Shown in pieces: positions 7,192 to 14,097 of a stretch of DNA of 52,429 nucleotides; positions within the stretch are counted from its first letter, which is position 1; the number at the start of each line of letters is the position of its first letter. A program made the translations under genes and the position numbers. Under the pieces are notes generated by a model, which was given only the letters and a program-made list of their open reading frames with translations, was not told the DNA's origin and ran no database searches. Source of the DNA: a virus. Where the stretch lies: the IMG/VR virus record IMGVR_UViG_3300032296_002061, positions 1-52,429 of that record, one strand, 5' to 3'.

Positions 7192-7947
7192 CTACGCCCA
7201 CCGTGGCGGCTTCAGTTCGTTGCTCTCAAACCGACTAGCCAGACCTGGCCAGTGACCGAACTCATCGCACGCCTGGTACAAGCGCACAGCCGAGTCCCAC
7301 TTGGCACGGCCCCGGTCGATGAACTCTTGGCCAGCCTTCAGCACCACAACCTGGTGCGGCGCCTGCTTGGTCACGAAGATGAACCACTTGTCCAGCTTGC
7401 GACCCTCGACCGCTTGCACCGCCTCTTGGTACGCAGCCGCGCTGATGTGGTACCCGTAGGTCCATGCCGCACGGGTCAAAGCGTCCTCGTCCTCGGCGCT
7501 GGTCGTCTTGATGTCCACGATGGACGCGCCCACGTAGTCCAGCTTCGACTTCAGCAACACGCCGTCACGCTCCCAGAGGTAGACCTTCTCGGCCTCACCA
7601 CCGGTCAGCATGTGGCCAGCCTCAGCCATCACTGCATCCCGAATCCGGTGCGCTCGATCCCAGTCATCTGCCGACACCGCTTCCTTGCCAGTATTGGCGT
7701 GCGCCCAACGAGTAAACGCTTCCTTGCCAGCAGTCGTGCGCCGGTCCACGTCAGGGGCCAGCGCGTAGCGCACATCCACCTCGTTGGGTTCAAGGCACAA
7801 GCAATGCACCAACTTGCCGAACTTCAGTTCAGCCGTGGGCTCGCGTGGATTGAAACGCTCGTATTCAAACGCAGCCGGCGAGCGTAGCAGAACCTTGGCC
7901 CCACTCGGGCTGAGTCTGCGGAGCGCAAAGTATTCTTCGTCCTTCAT
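7192..7947 (-). CDS. PD-(D/E)XK exonuclease (RecE/ExoVIII-like), 251 aa
   Basis: Would resect double-stranded ends to make the single strands used by the ERF protein. The start MKDEEYFALR at 7947 has GGAGGGG 3 nt upstream. SPSGAKVLLRSPAAFEYERF and KFGKLVHCLCLEP near the N terminus are typical of the PDDEXK-like phage nuclease family (DUF3799). The core is KSKLDYVGASIVDIKTT, which supplies the Asp and the D-x-K catalytic pair, followed by YGYHISAAAYQEAV with the Gln-Y motif. Together with the downstream ERF gene it forms the usual exonuclease/annealase pair. Confidence 0.9.
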   Translation of the reverse strand: MKDEEYFALRRLSPSGAKVLLRSPAAFEYERFNPREPTAELKFGKLVHCLCLEPNEVDVRYALAPDVDRRTTAGKEAFTRWAHANTGKEAVSADDWDRAHRIRDAVMAEAGHMLTGGEAEKVYLWERDGVLLKSKLDYVGASIVDIKTTSAEDEDALTRAAWTYGYHISAAAYQEAVQAVEGRKLDKWFIFVTKQAPHQVVVLKAGQEFIDRGRAKWDSAVRLYQACDEFGHWPGLASRFESNELKPPRWA

Positions 7948-7969
7948 GTTCCCCTCCGTAATGGTTTCG

Positions 7970-8167
7970 TTAAGCGGGTCGCGGCAACGTGCGCGGTCGA
8001 CCACCCGGCCCACGTGTCGGGCGGGACGGATCAATCTTGCGCATACGTCTACGCAACGACTTGAGCGCAGCTAGCGTTATCCCCAGACGCTCCGCTGCTT
8101 CAGGTAGTGTGGCTGATTGAGCGCACACGTGGTCAATCCACTCGATGTCTTTGCTTCCTCGTGCCAT
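7970..8167 (-). CDS. Small HTH protein (65 aa), paralogue of 10062-10262
   Basis: ATG at 8167 with GGTGAG upstream. The core LPEAAERLGITLAALKSLRRR is a helix-turn-helix of sigma-region-4/Hin type, followed by a basic Pro/Arg/Gly-rich tail. The HTH resembles that of the protein at 10062-10262 (shared AERLGI and R-x-R-M-R), so the two look like diverged copies. It precedes the exonuclease and may regulate this block; the target is unknown. Confidence 0.65.
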   Translation of the reverse strand: MARGSKDIEWIDHVCAQSATLPEAAERLGITLAALKSLRRRMRKIDPSRPTRGPGGRPRTLPRPA

Positions 8168-8175
8168 GCCTCACC

Positions 8176-8436
8176 TCACGGCGCAACCGTATCGCTAACA
8201 GGCGTAGTTGTCAAGCACTGCGGCCTGGGTTGCGTGCGTTTGATTCGCTTGCCGTTCCATATCTCCGAGTGTTTTTTGGTCGGGAACGGCGCAGTGGTAT
8301 CGCAACGCACACCGCACAAGTAGCAGATGAAGATGCCATAGATGTAGCCTTGCTCGCTCTTGTAGCTGCCGGCGTTACGCCAGCGATGCTTACCTGGCTG
8401 GATGTACGCTGTGCCTGAGCGTATTGTCTTAATCAT
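8176..8436 (-). CDS. Small protein with zinc-ribbon half-site (86 aa), unknown
   Basis: The ATG at 8436 overlaps the methyltransferase stop by ATGA. The product contains FICYLCGVRCDTT, a CxxC plus further Cys, and a basic segment (WNGKRIKRTQPRPQC). The layout resembles a small zinc-binding accessory protein. Its coupling to the methyltransferase is the only functional hint. Confidence 0.6.
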   Translation of the reverse strand: MIKTIRSGTAYIQPGKHRWRNAGSYKSEQGYIYGIFICYLCGVRCDTTAPFPTKKHSEIWNGKRIKRTQPRPQCLTTTPVSDTVAP

Positions 8437-9572
8437 TTCAACACCTCGTTGATTCGGCTTCCGATCCAGCGAACCACCGGCACGGCCCAGCTATTGCCGA
8501 GCGCCTTGTATCGCGGCCCGTCGGGACAGTCGTTGGCCGGTCGACCGCGCCACGGGATCGCGGTGTAGTCGTCTGGAAACCCTTGCAGGCGCTCGCACTC
8601 GCGAGGCGTGAGGCGGCGCACTTGCATCGCTGTAGCCACACCTTGCGTCGCGTGAGTGTCTACGGTGTACGCAGTGCCTTCGGTGTTCCAGCCGCGACCG
8701 TTTTGGCATTTTTGCACGTCACGCACGTCTTGGATTGCGACGCACGGCGCAGCGTCGCCCATGTCGGACTGTCGGGCGTCGAAAGCGTGCGGTGTTAATC
8801 GGCCGGTGTAGGCATCTTGGCCATCGCCGGGGTGCGAGTCGGCGCAGAGGCTGCCAACAATGCCGTCTGTAACTCCTCCGGCAACGCCTTGCTGCGCTTC
8901 TCGGCGCGACGGAGTATCCCTTTGCAGGCACGATCCGATAAGAAGAAGCGTTGCGGGATCGGCCCGCTCTCCAAAACGTCGGACAGTCTCCTGAGCGACG
9001 GCAAGCACGAAGACTCGGCGCCGCCGCTGTGCGACGCCGAAGAACTGTGCGTCCAATGTGACCCACGCCACTCTCCGTCGTCTGCCATCGACCAGACCTG
9101 CACGCGGCCACCGACCGACTTCAATGGCTTCATCCTCTCCTGCCAACTGGCCGAGGAAGCAACCGAAAGCGTTGTCTTTTGTTGTTGTGATTCCTGGTAC
9201 GTTTTCCCAGACGATGATGGCGGGGTCGTCTCCCCGAGCAGATCGAACAGTGTCAATTGCATCGGCAAGCTCGCAAAAGGTGAGTGAAAGGTTGCCGCGG
9301 GCGTCGTCCAGCGACCGCCGCAGGCCGGCCACGCTGAATGCTTGGCACGGTGTACCGCCGCACAGCAGATCGGGTGCCTCGACCTCGCCGGCCAATATGC
9401 GCCCAGGCAGCGTCACCATATTCCCAAGATTGGGCACGGTCGGGTAGTGATGCGCCAGCACCGCGCAAGGGAATGGCTCGATCTCGCTGAACCATGCAGC
9501 TTCCCAGCCGAGTGGCTGCCATGCCACCGACGCTGCTTCAATACCGCTGCATACTGAGCCAAACCTCACCAT
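8433..9572 (-). CDS. DNA (cytosine-5) methyltransferase, 379 aa
   Basis: Transfers a methyl group from SAM to C5 of cytosine in a specific DNA site. The conserved motifs appear in order: motif I FGSVCSGIEAASVAW at residues 4-18, motif IV GGTPCQAFS with catalytic Cys76, motif VI ENVPG, motif VIII QRRRRVF, motif IX RRLTPRECERLQGFPDDY and motif X ALGNSWAVPVVRW. The target-recognition region lies between VIII and IX. Length is normal. No restriction endonuclease is adjacent, so it is probably an orphan enzyme protecting phage DNA from host restriction; the recognition site cannot be read from sequence. Confidence 0.96.
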   Translation of the reverse strand: MVRFGSVCSGIEAASVAWQPLGWEAAWFSEIEPFPCAVLAHHYPTVPNLGNMVTLPGRILAGEVEAPDLLCGGTPCQAFSVAGLRRSLDDARGNLSLTFCELADAIDTVRSARGDDPAIIVWENVPGITTTKDNAFGCFLGQLAGEDEAIEVGRWPRAGLVDGRRRRVAWVTLDAQFFGVAQRRRRVFVLAVAQETVRRFGERADPATLLLIGSCLQRDTPSRREAQQGVAGGVTDGIVGSLCADSHPGDGQDAYTGRLTPHAFDARQSDMGDAAPCVAIQDVRDVQKCQNGRGWNTEGTAYTVDTHATQGVATAMQVRRLTPRECERLQGFPDDYTAIPWRGRPANDCPDGPRYKALGNSWAVPVVRWIGSRINEVLK

Positions 9573-9766
9573 GGCAGCACCTCGTAGCCTTTACCCTCGC
9601 ACTGCCGGCAAGGCAGGTACCCACTGCCGTCGCACCTGTCACAGGCAGCCATGAGTTGCAGGAGAGTCACACCATCGCTGTTACAGTTCTGGCACGTCAC
9701 CTGTCCGCCGCCGTTGCACCCTTGGCACGGCAGTTCGTCGTCCTCTTCCACATATTGCCAGCGCAT
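9566..9766 (-). CDS. DnaJ-type zinc-finger protein (66 aa)
   Basis: The start at 9766 (MRWQYVEE) shares a base with the upstream stop (TGATG). The protein has four CxxC(x)G units: CQGCNGG, CQNCNSDG, CDRCDGSG and CRQCEGKG, the same spacing as the cysteine-rich domain of DnaJ. There is no J domain. Isolated DnaJ-like zinc fingers occur in phages; they may bind unfolded protein or act in redox or zinc chemistry, but the role here is unknown. It overlaps the methyltransferase start by 7 bp. Confidence 0.75.
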   Translation of the reverse strand: MRWQYVEEDDELPCQGCNGGGQVTCQNCNSDGVTLLQLMAACDRCDGSGYLPCRQCEGKGYEVLPW

Positions 9767-10059
9767 CACGCTACTCCTACATGCAGCACAAGCTCGTCCA
9801 TGTTTGGAACGACTTGGATAGTCACCCACGTGGCGCGGGCGCGGCCTTCGTCATCGATTCGCATACGCCGCTCAAGGTGGGCAGCGGCCAACGCACGGCA
9901 CAGTTCCGGCGATGAGTCGAGTCCTTCGATGTCGGCGCGCTCTTCAAGTGCATCGGCCAGCAACTCGGCCAAGTCGGCGTCGCTTGCGATGACCTCGTTG
10001 ACCTGCTGCTCTACGATGCTCTCGTCAATCTGATTGATAAAACGGTCCATGTACTGCAT
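9766..10059 (-). CDS. Small acidic helical protein (97 aa), unknown
   Basis: ATG at 10059 with GGAGG 8 nt upstream. The product is acidic and helical (VNEVIASDADLAELLADALEERADIEGL), ending with a short beta-like segment (ATWVTIQVVPNMDELVLHVG). No known domain. Translation is coupled to the zinc-finger gene. Confidence 0.65.
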   Translation of the reverse strand: MQYMDRFINQIDESIVEQQVNEVIASDADLAELLADALEERADIEGLDSSPELCRALAAAHLERRMRIDDEGRARATWVTIQVVPNMDELVLHVGVA

Positions 10060-10061
10060 GA

Positions 10062-10262
10062 CTAACCTCCAGGACGTGGCATAGGGTGGATGTGCGTGCC
10101 GGTGCCGACCTTCCAGCCGGCCGCACGCATACGCTGCCGCAGCTTGCGCACTGCGCCATCGCAGATGCCCAGCCGCTCGGCAATCTCGGTTGAGTTCTTG
10201 CCCGACTGGAACAGGAACTCGATATACTCTAACTCGTTTCGCTTGTACTGCTTACCTTTCAC
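10062..10262 (-). CDS. Small HTH DNA-binding protein (66 aa)
   Basis: A GTG at 10262 with AGGAGG 5 nt upstream decides the start. The sequence is almost entirely a helix-turn-helix: YIEFLFQSGKNSTEIAERLG followed by ICDGAVRKLRQRMR, as in resolvase/sigma-4-like HTH domains, then a basic Gly/Pro tail. It resembles the protein at 7970-8167. A regulator of the leftward genes is a reasonable guess. Confidence 0.7.
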   Translation of the reverse strand: MKGKQYKRNELEYIEFLFQSGKNSTEIAERLGICDGAVRKLRQRMRAAGWKVGTGTHIHPMPRPGG

Positions 10263-10600
10263 GTTGCCTCCTGTTTAACCTGCGGCCGGATGCCGCGCTT
10301 GTCTTGCCATCTATCGGCCAACTTGCGGGCCACCTTCTTGCGCGTCTCCAGTTCTAGCGCGTGTCGCGGATTGTCTACAGGCTCACGGTACGCCGGTGCT
10401 TCCGGGTGCTCAGCCAGCCATTCGGACAGGCGATTGGCCACGCCCTTCCAGCTCAGCCACGCAAGGTGCGTGACGTATACACCGGCTGTATGCCTAGCCG
10501 CTGAGTCCGTTTCCGCCCAGCAGCGGGCCTGCACAAGTACTGGGTCTTCAATCGTGTACACCAGCGAAGCCAGCGTTCGAATAGCGTTGCGTCCTGCCAT
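10259..10600 (-). CDS. Small protein (113 aa), unknown
   Basis: The ATG at 10600 has AGAGGA 7 nt upstream, and the 3' end overlaps the next start by a few bases. The product has several Trp and is basic near its end (ETRKKVARKLADRWQDKRG). No recognised domain. The upstream frame 10453-10824 runs into this gene for 148 bp in another frame. Confidence 0.65.
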   Translation of the reverse strand: MAGRNAIRTLASLVYTIEDPVLVQARCWAETDSAARHTAGVYVTHLAWLSWKGVANRLSEWLAEHPEAPAYREPVDNPRHALELETRKKVARKLADRWQDKRGIRPQVKQEAT

Positions 10601-10824
10601 GATACAATCCTCTTTGTAAACGGGTGTGGGTAGATGGCTCGGCCGGCCCGGTGCTCCAGCAGGACTGGCGTTGCAGGCTCGGCCTCAGGGTGACAGTAGA
10701 GCACTACCAGCCCACGCCTGATGGTGGTGCCGGGTAGCGCGTGCTGCACCAGGTTGCACGCACTGGCAGCGCCGATGCCGTGGGCGATGCGCTTGCCGGC
10801 GGGGTCGAAGACTGAGTAGGTCAT
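10453..10824 (-). CDS. Small protein with a long 3' overlap (up to 123 aa), unknown
   Basis: Start at 10824 (MTYSVFDPAGKRIAHG), 1 bp from the methylase-like stop, with GGGGGTGA upstream. The first ~74 residues look natural (LVVLYCHPEAEPATPVLLEH). From about 10600 on, the frame overlaps the next gene and its composition changes (many Arg, Cys, Trp), as expected for an out-of-frame reading. Either the overlap is real or a small indel has removed the natural stop near 10600. The function is unknown. Confidence 0.5.
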   Translation of the reverse strand: MTYSVFDPAGKRIAHGIGAASACNLVQHALPGTTIRRGLVVLYCHPEAEPATPVLLEHRAGRAIYPHPFTKRIVSWQDATLFERWLRWCTRLKTQYLCRPAAGRKRTQRLGIQPVYTSRTLRG

Positions 10825-10825
10825 G

Positions 10826-11416
10826 TCACCCCCACTGCTCGGCCATCGCTTGGGCGATGCCTGCGTAAGTCTTGCTGCGAACCTGCCAGCGGTCAGCCGC
10901 AGGCCCCAGCTTGTTCTGTCCTGAGTCGGTTTGGTTCGCCCACCGTGGGCGACCATTGACCATGCGCGGCTGCACGTAGTCGGCAGGGTTCAGCACCAGC
11001 GGCGCCAACTCCTTCAGCCACAGGCACGTGCGCTTCGATGCGTCGTGGCCAAACTGATACGGCTGCACCGTCTGGTCTGGCTTGCGGATGCGCGTACTGA
11101 TGACGCTGACCGGGTTCTCGATGCAGATACGTGGCACGGGTGCGTTCATGAGCAAGCGCACCAGGTCTAGCGCACTCTCGGTCAACTGCGGGTCGCGCAG
11201 TCCGCGCCGTGTCCAGTGCATACCTGATACAGACAGGTAGGTGCAGGGCGGGTGCGCCACCAGCAAGTCCCAGCCAAGGTGCAGGAACTCGCGCACGTCT
11301 CCGCACAGGTGCTGCCCCTCGGCAGGCAACAGGTCGCATGACCACGCATCGTGGCCACGTGCAGCGAACGCATCGCGCACGGTGCCGCTAGACTCGCAAG
11401 CGACTAGAACCCTCAT
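10826..11416 (-). CDS. Methylase-like phage protein with PPC motif (196 aa)
   Basis: A conserved phage protein usually annotated as a DNA methylase relative. The start MRVLVACESSGTVRDAF at 11416 resembles motif I of C5 methyltransferases, AHPPCTYLSVSG (Cys58) resembles the catalytic PC motif and CIENPVSVIS resembles ENV. KPDQTVQPYQFGHDASKRTC is a conserved block of this family. The recognisable target domain and motifs IX-X are missing, so catalytic activity is uncertain; base modification or DNA nicking have not been shown here. A Shine-Dalgarno hairpin module (11430-11446) precedes it. Confidence 0.8.
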   Translation of the reverse strand: MRVLVACESSGTVRDAFAARGHDAWSCDLLPAEGQHLCGDVREFLHLGWDLLVAHPPCTYLSVSGMHWTRRGLRDPQLTESALDLVRLLMNAPVPRICIENPVSVISTRIRKPDQTVQPYQFGHDASKRTCLWLKELAPLVLNPADYVQPRMVNGRPRWANQTDSGQNKLGPAADRWQVRSKTYAGIAQAMAEQWG

Positions 11417-11624
11417 CGTATACCTCCACGCGCACAGCCCGTGCGCTATCTGTTTCGTCGCACACCTCACCCACTGCTAGCGCCGTCTGGCCAGTGGCTG
11501 AGTAGCCAAGTCCCGGCAAAATGCGCCAGCGCACTGGCTTGCCACGATGCCAGCCGCCTACCACCTCGCCGATGGCAGGCAGGCCAGCACCGCAGTCCGT
11601 CAGCCGCAGGCGTTGCAGCTTCAT
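11388..11624 (-). CDS. Small protein (78 aa), unknown
   Basis: The ATG at 11624 overlaps the upstream stop by ATGA. The sequence is beta-like (KPVRWRILPGLGYSATGQTA, then RAVRVEVYDEGSSRLRV) without motif. Its 3' end overlaps the next gene by about 29 bp, so the hairpin module of that gene lies inside this coding sequence. Confidence 0.6.
   Translation of the reverse strand: MKLQRLRLTDCGAGLPAIGEVVGGWHRGKPVRWRILPGLGYSATGQTALAVGEVCDETDSARAVRVEVYDEGSSRLRV
11430..11446 (-). promoter_or_regulatory. Hairpin-Shine-Dalgarno leader for the gene starting at 11416
   Basis: In the leftward RNA: GCGCAC-gggct-GTGCGC (6 bp, 5-nt loop), then GTGGAGGTATACG and ATG. It lies within the end of the upstream gene. 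Confidence 0.6.
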
Positions 11625-11875
11625 CGCCCACACTCGATGGCCCACTCGCGCTTGATAAGCCGCGACAGGTCATCCAAGTCCATAGCCCACCAGTAGCCAC
11701 CATCGCTGCCCACCACGCGCCTGCCCAGCAGGCCAGGACTCAGCAGCAGCGGGTGGTCGTCCACTCGCACGTGCCCACCGCACACGGGCAGCCAGTAGCG
11801 GCGCAGGAACGGCTCGCCGGTCACAGGGTCCACGCCCTTGTGCTCGATTGTCTGCGGTGCGTTACGCCGGAACAT
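11621..11875 (-). CDS. Small protein (84 aa), unknown
   Basis: The ATG at 11875 has GGAGGTG 5 nt upstream; longer frames overlap the neighbour. Contains a beta-rich segment (FLRRYWLPVCGGHVRVDD) and a C-terminal helix (LDDLSRLIKREWAIECGR). No family recognised. Confidence 0.6.
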   Translation of the reverse strand: MFRRNAPQTIEHKGVDPVTGEPFLRRYWLPVCGGHVRVDDHPLLLSPGLLGRRVVGSDGGYWWAMDLDDLSRLIKREWAIECGR

Positions 11876-12101
11876 CGGGCACCTCCACAAACACAACCCA
11901 GTCCAGCTTCGTGTCATCGTCGAAACCGTAGAACTCCAGTTCGTTGTCGACCTCACGCTCGCCGTAAGGCTCACCTCGACGGCGCTTGCACTCACGCGCC
12001 CACATGCGCAGGTTGCTGATGTTCTCCTCGGTCGCTGCGCAGGTAGTGCCCACGCGCAGACACGTGCTCTGCTCCACTGCCGTCAATGCATCTCGGTACA
12101 T
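11862..12101 (-). CDS. Small acidic protein (79 aa), unknown
   Basis: ATG at 12101 with GGAGGTG 5 nt upstream. The first half is helical with three Cys; the second half is acidic (EREVDNELEFYGFDDDTKLD) and ends in a hydrophobic strand (WVVFVEVPDVPA). No motif. Very acidic small phage proteins sometimes mimic DNA, but nothing specific supports that here. Confidence 0.6.
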   Translation of the reverse strand: MYRDALTAVEQSTCLRVGTTCAATEENISNLRMWARECKRRRGEPYGEREVDNELEFYGFDDDTKLDWVVFVEVPDVPA

Positions 12102-12102
12102 C

Positions 12103-12309
12103 TCACACCTCCATCACCAAGTCGATGAGGCACCCCAACTCCTCCACGGTGAGTTGGTTGCGCGTGAACCGTCCATGGAACTCGCGCACGCCGGCCATTT
12201 GAAGGTCTGCCGGCTCTTGAGAGCCTTGGTATTCGCGCAGCCACGCACCGAAGTACGCACGGCAGTACTCGTCTAAGTCCTCAGTAACGCCAAGTCGTTG
12301 CCCAAACAT
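12103..12309 (-). CDS. Small acidic protein (68 aa), unknown
   Basis: The ATG at 12309 (MFGQRLGVTED) is preceded by a hairpin plus GTGGAGGTGTGCA leader, which decides the start. The product is helical and acidic. It has no recognised domain. Confidence 0.65.
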   Translation of the reverse strand: MFGQRLGVTEDLDEYCRAYFGAWLREYQGSQEPADLQMAGVREFHGRFTRNQLTVEELGCLIDLVMEV

Positions 12310-12322
12310 TGCACACCTCCAC

Positions 12323-12339
12323 GCGGGCACCCCGCCCGC
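12323..12339 (-). promoter_or_regulatory. Hairpin-Shine-Dalgarno leader for the gene starting at 12309
   Basis: In the RNA: GCGGGC-ggggt-GCCCGC, perfect 6-bp stem, then GTGGAGGTGTGCA and ATG. Confidence 0.65.
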
Positions 12340-12365
12340 ACCGTATCACTGTGGCGTCCGCTGCG

Positions 12366-12572
12366 TCAATACATACACTCGATGTCCAGCAGCTGGGTGC
12401 CATTCGGCGCGTACACCCGCACGCGCTTGCACTTGTGTTGCACCCCGGTCAGCGCGTTGGCCTGCGTCTCGATACGCGCTCGGCCCTCCGGCGTCTGCCA
12501 CGCCTCCAGGTCGGCGGCGTCAAGCCACACGGTTGCGACCTTGGGCTTCGTCGTTGTCTTGCTGATTCGCAT
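12366..12572 (-). CDS. Small protein (68 aa), unknown
   Basis: The ATG at 12572 has GGAGG 7 nt upstream. Sequence MRISKTTTKPKVATVWLDAA begins a mixed alpha/beta protein with a basic C-terminal strand (KCKRVRVYAPNGTQLLDI). No family recognised. It is followed by a 55-bp gap holding the hairpin leader of the next gene. Confidence 0.6.
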   Translation of the reverse strand: MRISKTTTKPKVATVWLDAADLEAWQTPEGRARIETQANALTGVQHKCKRVRVYAPNGTQLLDIECMY

Positions 12573-12573
12573 G

Positions 12574-12642
12574 TCATCCTCCCAAGTTGCTGAGCCAAGC
12601 CAGTCCAAGGAACAGGAACAGGAACGCTAGCGGTAACACCAT
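12574..12642 (-). CDS. Possible 22-residue membrane peptide
   Basis: A minimal frame starting at the ATG at 12642, which overlaps the stop of the 48-residue gene (ATGA), and ending one base before the next start. It encodes MVLPLAFLFLFLGLAWLSN plus three residues, a nearly pure transmembrane helix. Coupling on both sides makes translation plausible. A single short helix could act on host membrane proteins, but this is inference. Confidence 0.4.
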   Translation of the reverse strand: MVLPLAFLFLFLGLAWLSNLGG

Positions 12643-12788
12643 CACGGCCCCCAATAGCGATACAGGTCTGCCTCGGTTTCCAACTCTTGCGCCAGCGAGT
12701 CCGCCTCCATGCGGTCGAGCCACGCCTGAGTGTACGCCTCCTCTAGCGCGGCCAGGTCGGCCTCGGTCATGTCGTCGCTGTACTTCAC
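12642..12788 (-). CDS. Small acidic protein (48 aa)
   Basis: GTG start at 12788 preceded by a perfect hairpin and GCGGAGGTGAGCA, an unusually strong ribosome site. The product is strongly acidic and helical (MTEADLAALEEAYTQAWLD, then ELETEADLYRYWGP). No family recognised; acidic composition and size are typical of phage host-takeover peptides. Confidence 0.6.
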   Translation of the reverse strand: MKYSDDMTEADLAALEEAYTQAWLDRMEADSLAQELETEADLYRYWGP

Positions 12789-12801
12789 TGCTCACCTCCG
12801 C

Positions 12802-12818
12802 GCAGGCACACGGCCTGC
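12802..12818 (-). promoter_or_regulatory. Hairpin-Shine-Dalgarno leader for the gene starting at 12788
   Basis: In the RNA: GCAGGC-cgtgt-GCCTGC, perfect 6-bp stem, then GCGGAGGTGAGCA and GTG. The 65 bp between this hairpin and 12884 show no gene. Confidence 0.65.
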
Positions 12819-12883
12819 AATCTGCCGACCCTAGTGTCAGCGTGCCAACCTACCAACCGTAGCTGATAGGCTGGACCACTACG

Positions 12884-13126
12884 CTAGGCCAACCGGCTGG
12901 CCATCGCCCGCAACCGCTCCACCGACAGGTCGTCCGGCTTCCTTGCGCCATCGGGCAGCACGCCGTCAACCTGCACGGTCGCCAAGTACCAGCGCACCGC
13001 AGACACATGTGTCGACGCCCACTTGAGTTCCCGCAACAGCACGTCGACCTGATACAGCGTCAACAACTCCTTGCAGTCGCCAACTTCCAGCACCACCAAC
13101 TGACCCTTCGTACTCACGTCCACCAT
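12884..13126 (-). CDS. Small protein (80 aa), unknown
   Basis: The ATG at 13126 is decided by the hairpin leader and GCGGAGGTGTGCG directly before it. Mixed composition: a beta-hairpin-like start (TKGQLVVLEVGDCKELLTLY) and a helical C terminus (LSVERLRAMASRLA). No domain recognised. Confidence 0.6.
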   Translation of the reverse strand: MVDVSTKGQLVVLEVGDCKELLTLYQVDVLLRELKWASTHVSAVRWYLATVQVDGVLPDGARKPDDLSVERLRAMASRLA

Positions 13127-13139
13127 CGCACACCTCCGC

Positions 13140-13154
13140 GCGCCACGTGGGCGC
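13140..13154 (-). promoter_or_regulatory. Hairpin-Shine-Dalgarno leader for the gene starting at 13126
   Basis: In the RNA: GCGCC-cacgt-GGCGC (5 bp), then GCGGAGGTGTGCG and ATG. Confidence 0.6.
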
Positions 13155-13162
13155 ATAAAGTA

Positions 13163-13975
13163 TCAACGCACGCTCAACTTCAACCGCTTCGCTGCGTGCT
13201 GGCCAGCGGTATCGTGCCGCCAGATAACGACCGACCGTCGGTCTTGCTCGTTGCCGACACTGCCGCACGCAAGACAGTCGCCGCACGTGGTCACGTGGCC
13301 GCGCTCGAAACTAGCGGGGCAAGCGAACTCAGCGCCAGCACGGGGCCGCGCACCGGGCTCGGCAACCCGGAAAGACCGCCATCCTTCAGGCGTGCACGCC
13401 TCGCCGTCAATCGAAGCCACGTGCGTAGCGCGAAGGTGTGGCACGCCGGCCAAGTCTGCGTGAGTGTAGCCAAGCACGGGCAAGCCGGCGTCGTCGCACG
13501 CGCGTTCGATTGTCTGCCATACGTCGACAGGCAGCGCGCCGGCATCGCCCCACACTGCCGACCGAAAGGCGCGCGCACCCTCACGCTTGCGAGCGTGGCG
13601 CATAAAGGCGGCAAGTTCGGCGCCATCCTCCACGGGCAAGTCGGCGGTGCGTGTCAGCCATTGCAGGCCCATACCAACTTGCGAGCCGTTGCCGACATAG
13701 CATGAGCCGTTGCCGCCCGACGCTTTCGATCGGTGCGGGCAGTTGCCGCACACAATCGAGTCGCAGCCGGTCTTGCGCGCGGTCCAATAATCAACGACCT
13801 TCCCGCGCACCACTGGCGCGACCGTCAAGCCGACCACGTGGCCGACCTTGTCGTTGCCGTGCACGCGCACGAAAGCGGCAACGTCGCCCCTGTACTCACT
13901 GCCAGCACGCGCCGGGCCACGGTATACGCACACCGTGCCGGCTGCTACCTTGGAACGAACTTCAATCGAAAGCAT
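13163..13975 (-). CDS. Cysteine-cluster protein (270 aa), conserved phage type, function unknown
   Basis: The ATG at 13975 is preceded by a hairpin leader with a weaker GTGGAGTAG site. Two cysteine clusters stand out: CDSIVCGNCPHR plus GSCYV near residue 75, and CPASF followed by CGDCLACG near residue 240. Between them lie AVWGDAGALPVDVW and GLPVLGYTHADL, which recur in a phage/viral family I know as DUF7227. The cluster spacing could bind iron-sulphur or zinc. No catalytic role is established, and a radical-SAM CxxxCxxC is not present. Confidence 0.75.
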   Translation of the reverse strand: MLSIEVRSKVAAGTVCVYRGPARAGSEYRGDVAAFVRVHGNDKVGHVVGLTVAPVVRGKVVDYWTARKTGCDSIVCGNCPHRSKASGGNGSCYVGNGSQVGMGLQWLTRTADLPVEDGAELAAFMRHARKREGARAFRSAVWGDAGALPVDVWQTIERACDDAGLPVLGYTHADLAGVPHLRATHVASIDGEACTPEGWRSFRVAEPGARPRAGAEFACPASFERGHVTTCGDCLACGSVGNEQDRRSVVIWRHDTAGQHAAKRLKLSVR

Positions 13976-13987
13976 AGGCTACTCCAC

Positions 13988-14004
13988 GCAGGCACACAGC
14001 CCGC
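13988..14004 (-). promoter_or_regulatory. Hairpin-Shine-Dalgarno leader for the gene starting at 13975
   Basis: In the RNA: GCGGGC-tgtgt-GCCTGC (6 pairs, one G-U), then GTGGAGTAGCCT and ATG. A second hairpin of the same size lies upstream at 14021-14037 (CGTGCC-ACGGT-GGCACG in the RNA), and a third (CCGGC-CGCA-GCCGG on the + strand) follows the stop at 14098. Confidence 0.55.
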
Positions 14005-14097
14005 TTTCGCTACCGTTCGCCGTGCCACCGTGGCACGCCCACCCTGCACCACGCGGAGGCGGTAGCTTGCAGGGCACCGGCCGCAGCCGGGAAAGAG

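Noticed and set aside
13163-13975. Radical-SAM enzyme
   Set aside because: The CxxxCxxC cluster is absent; the Cys spacing differs.
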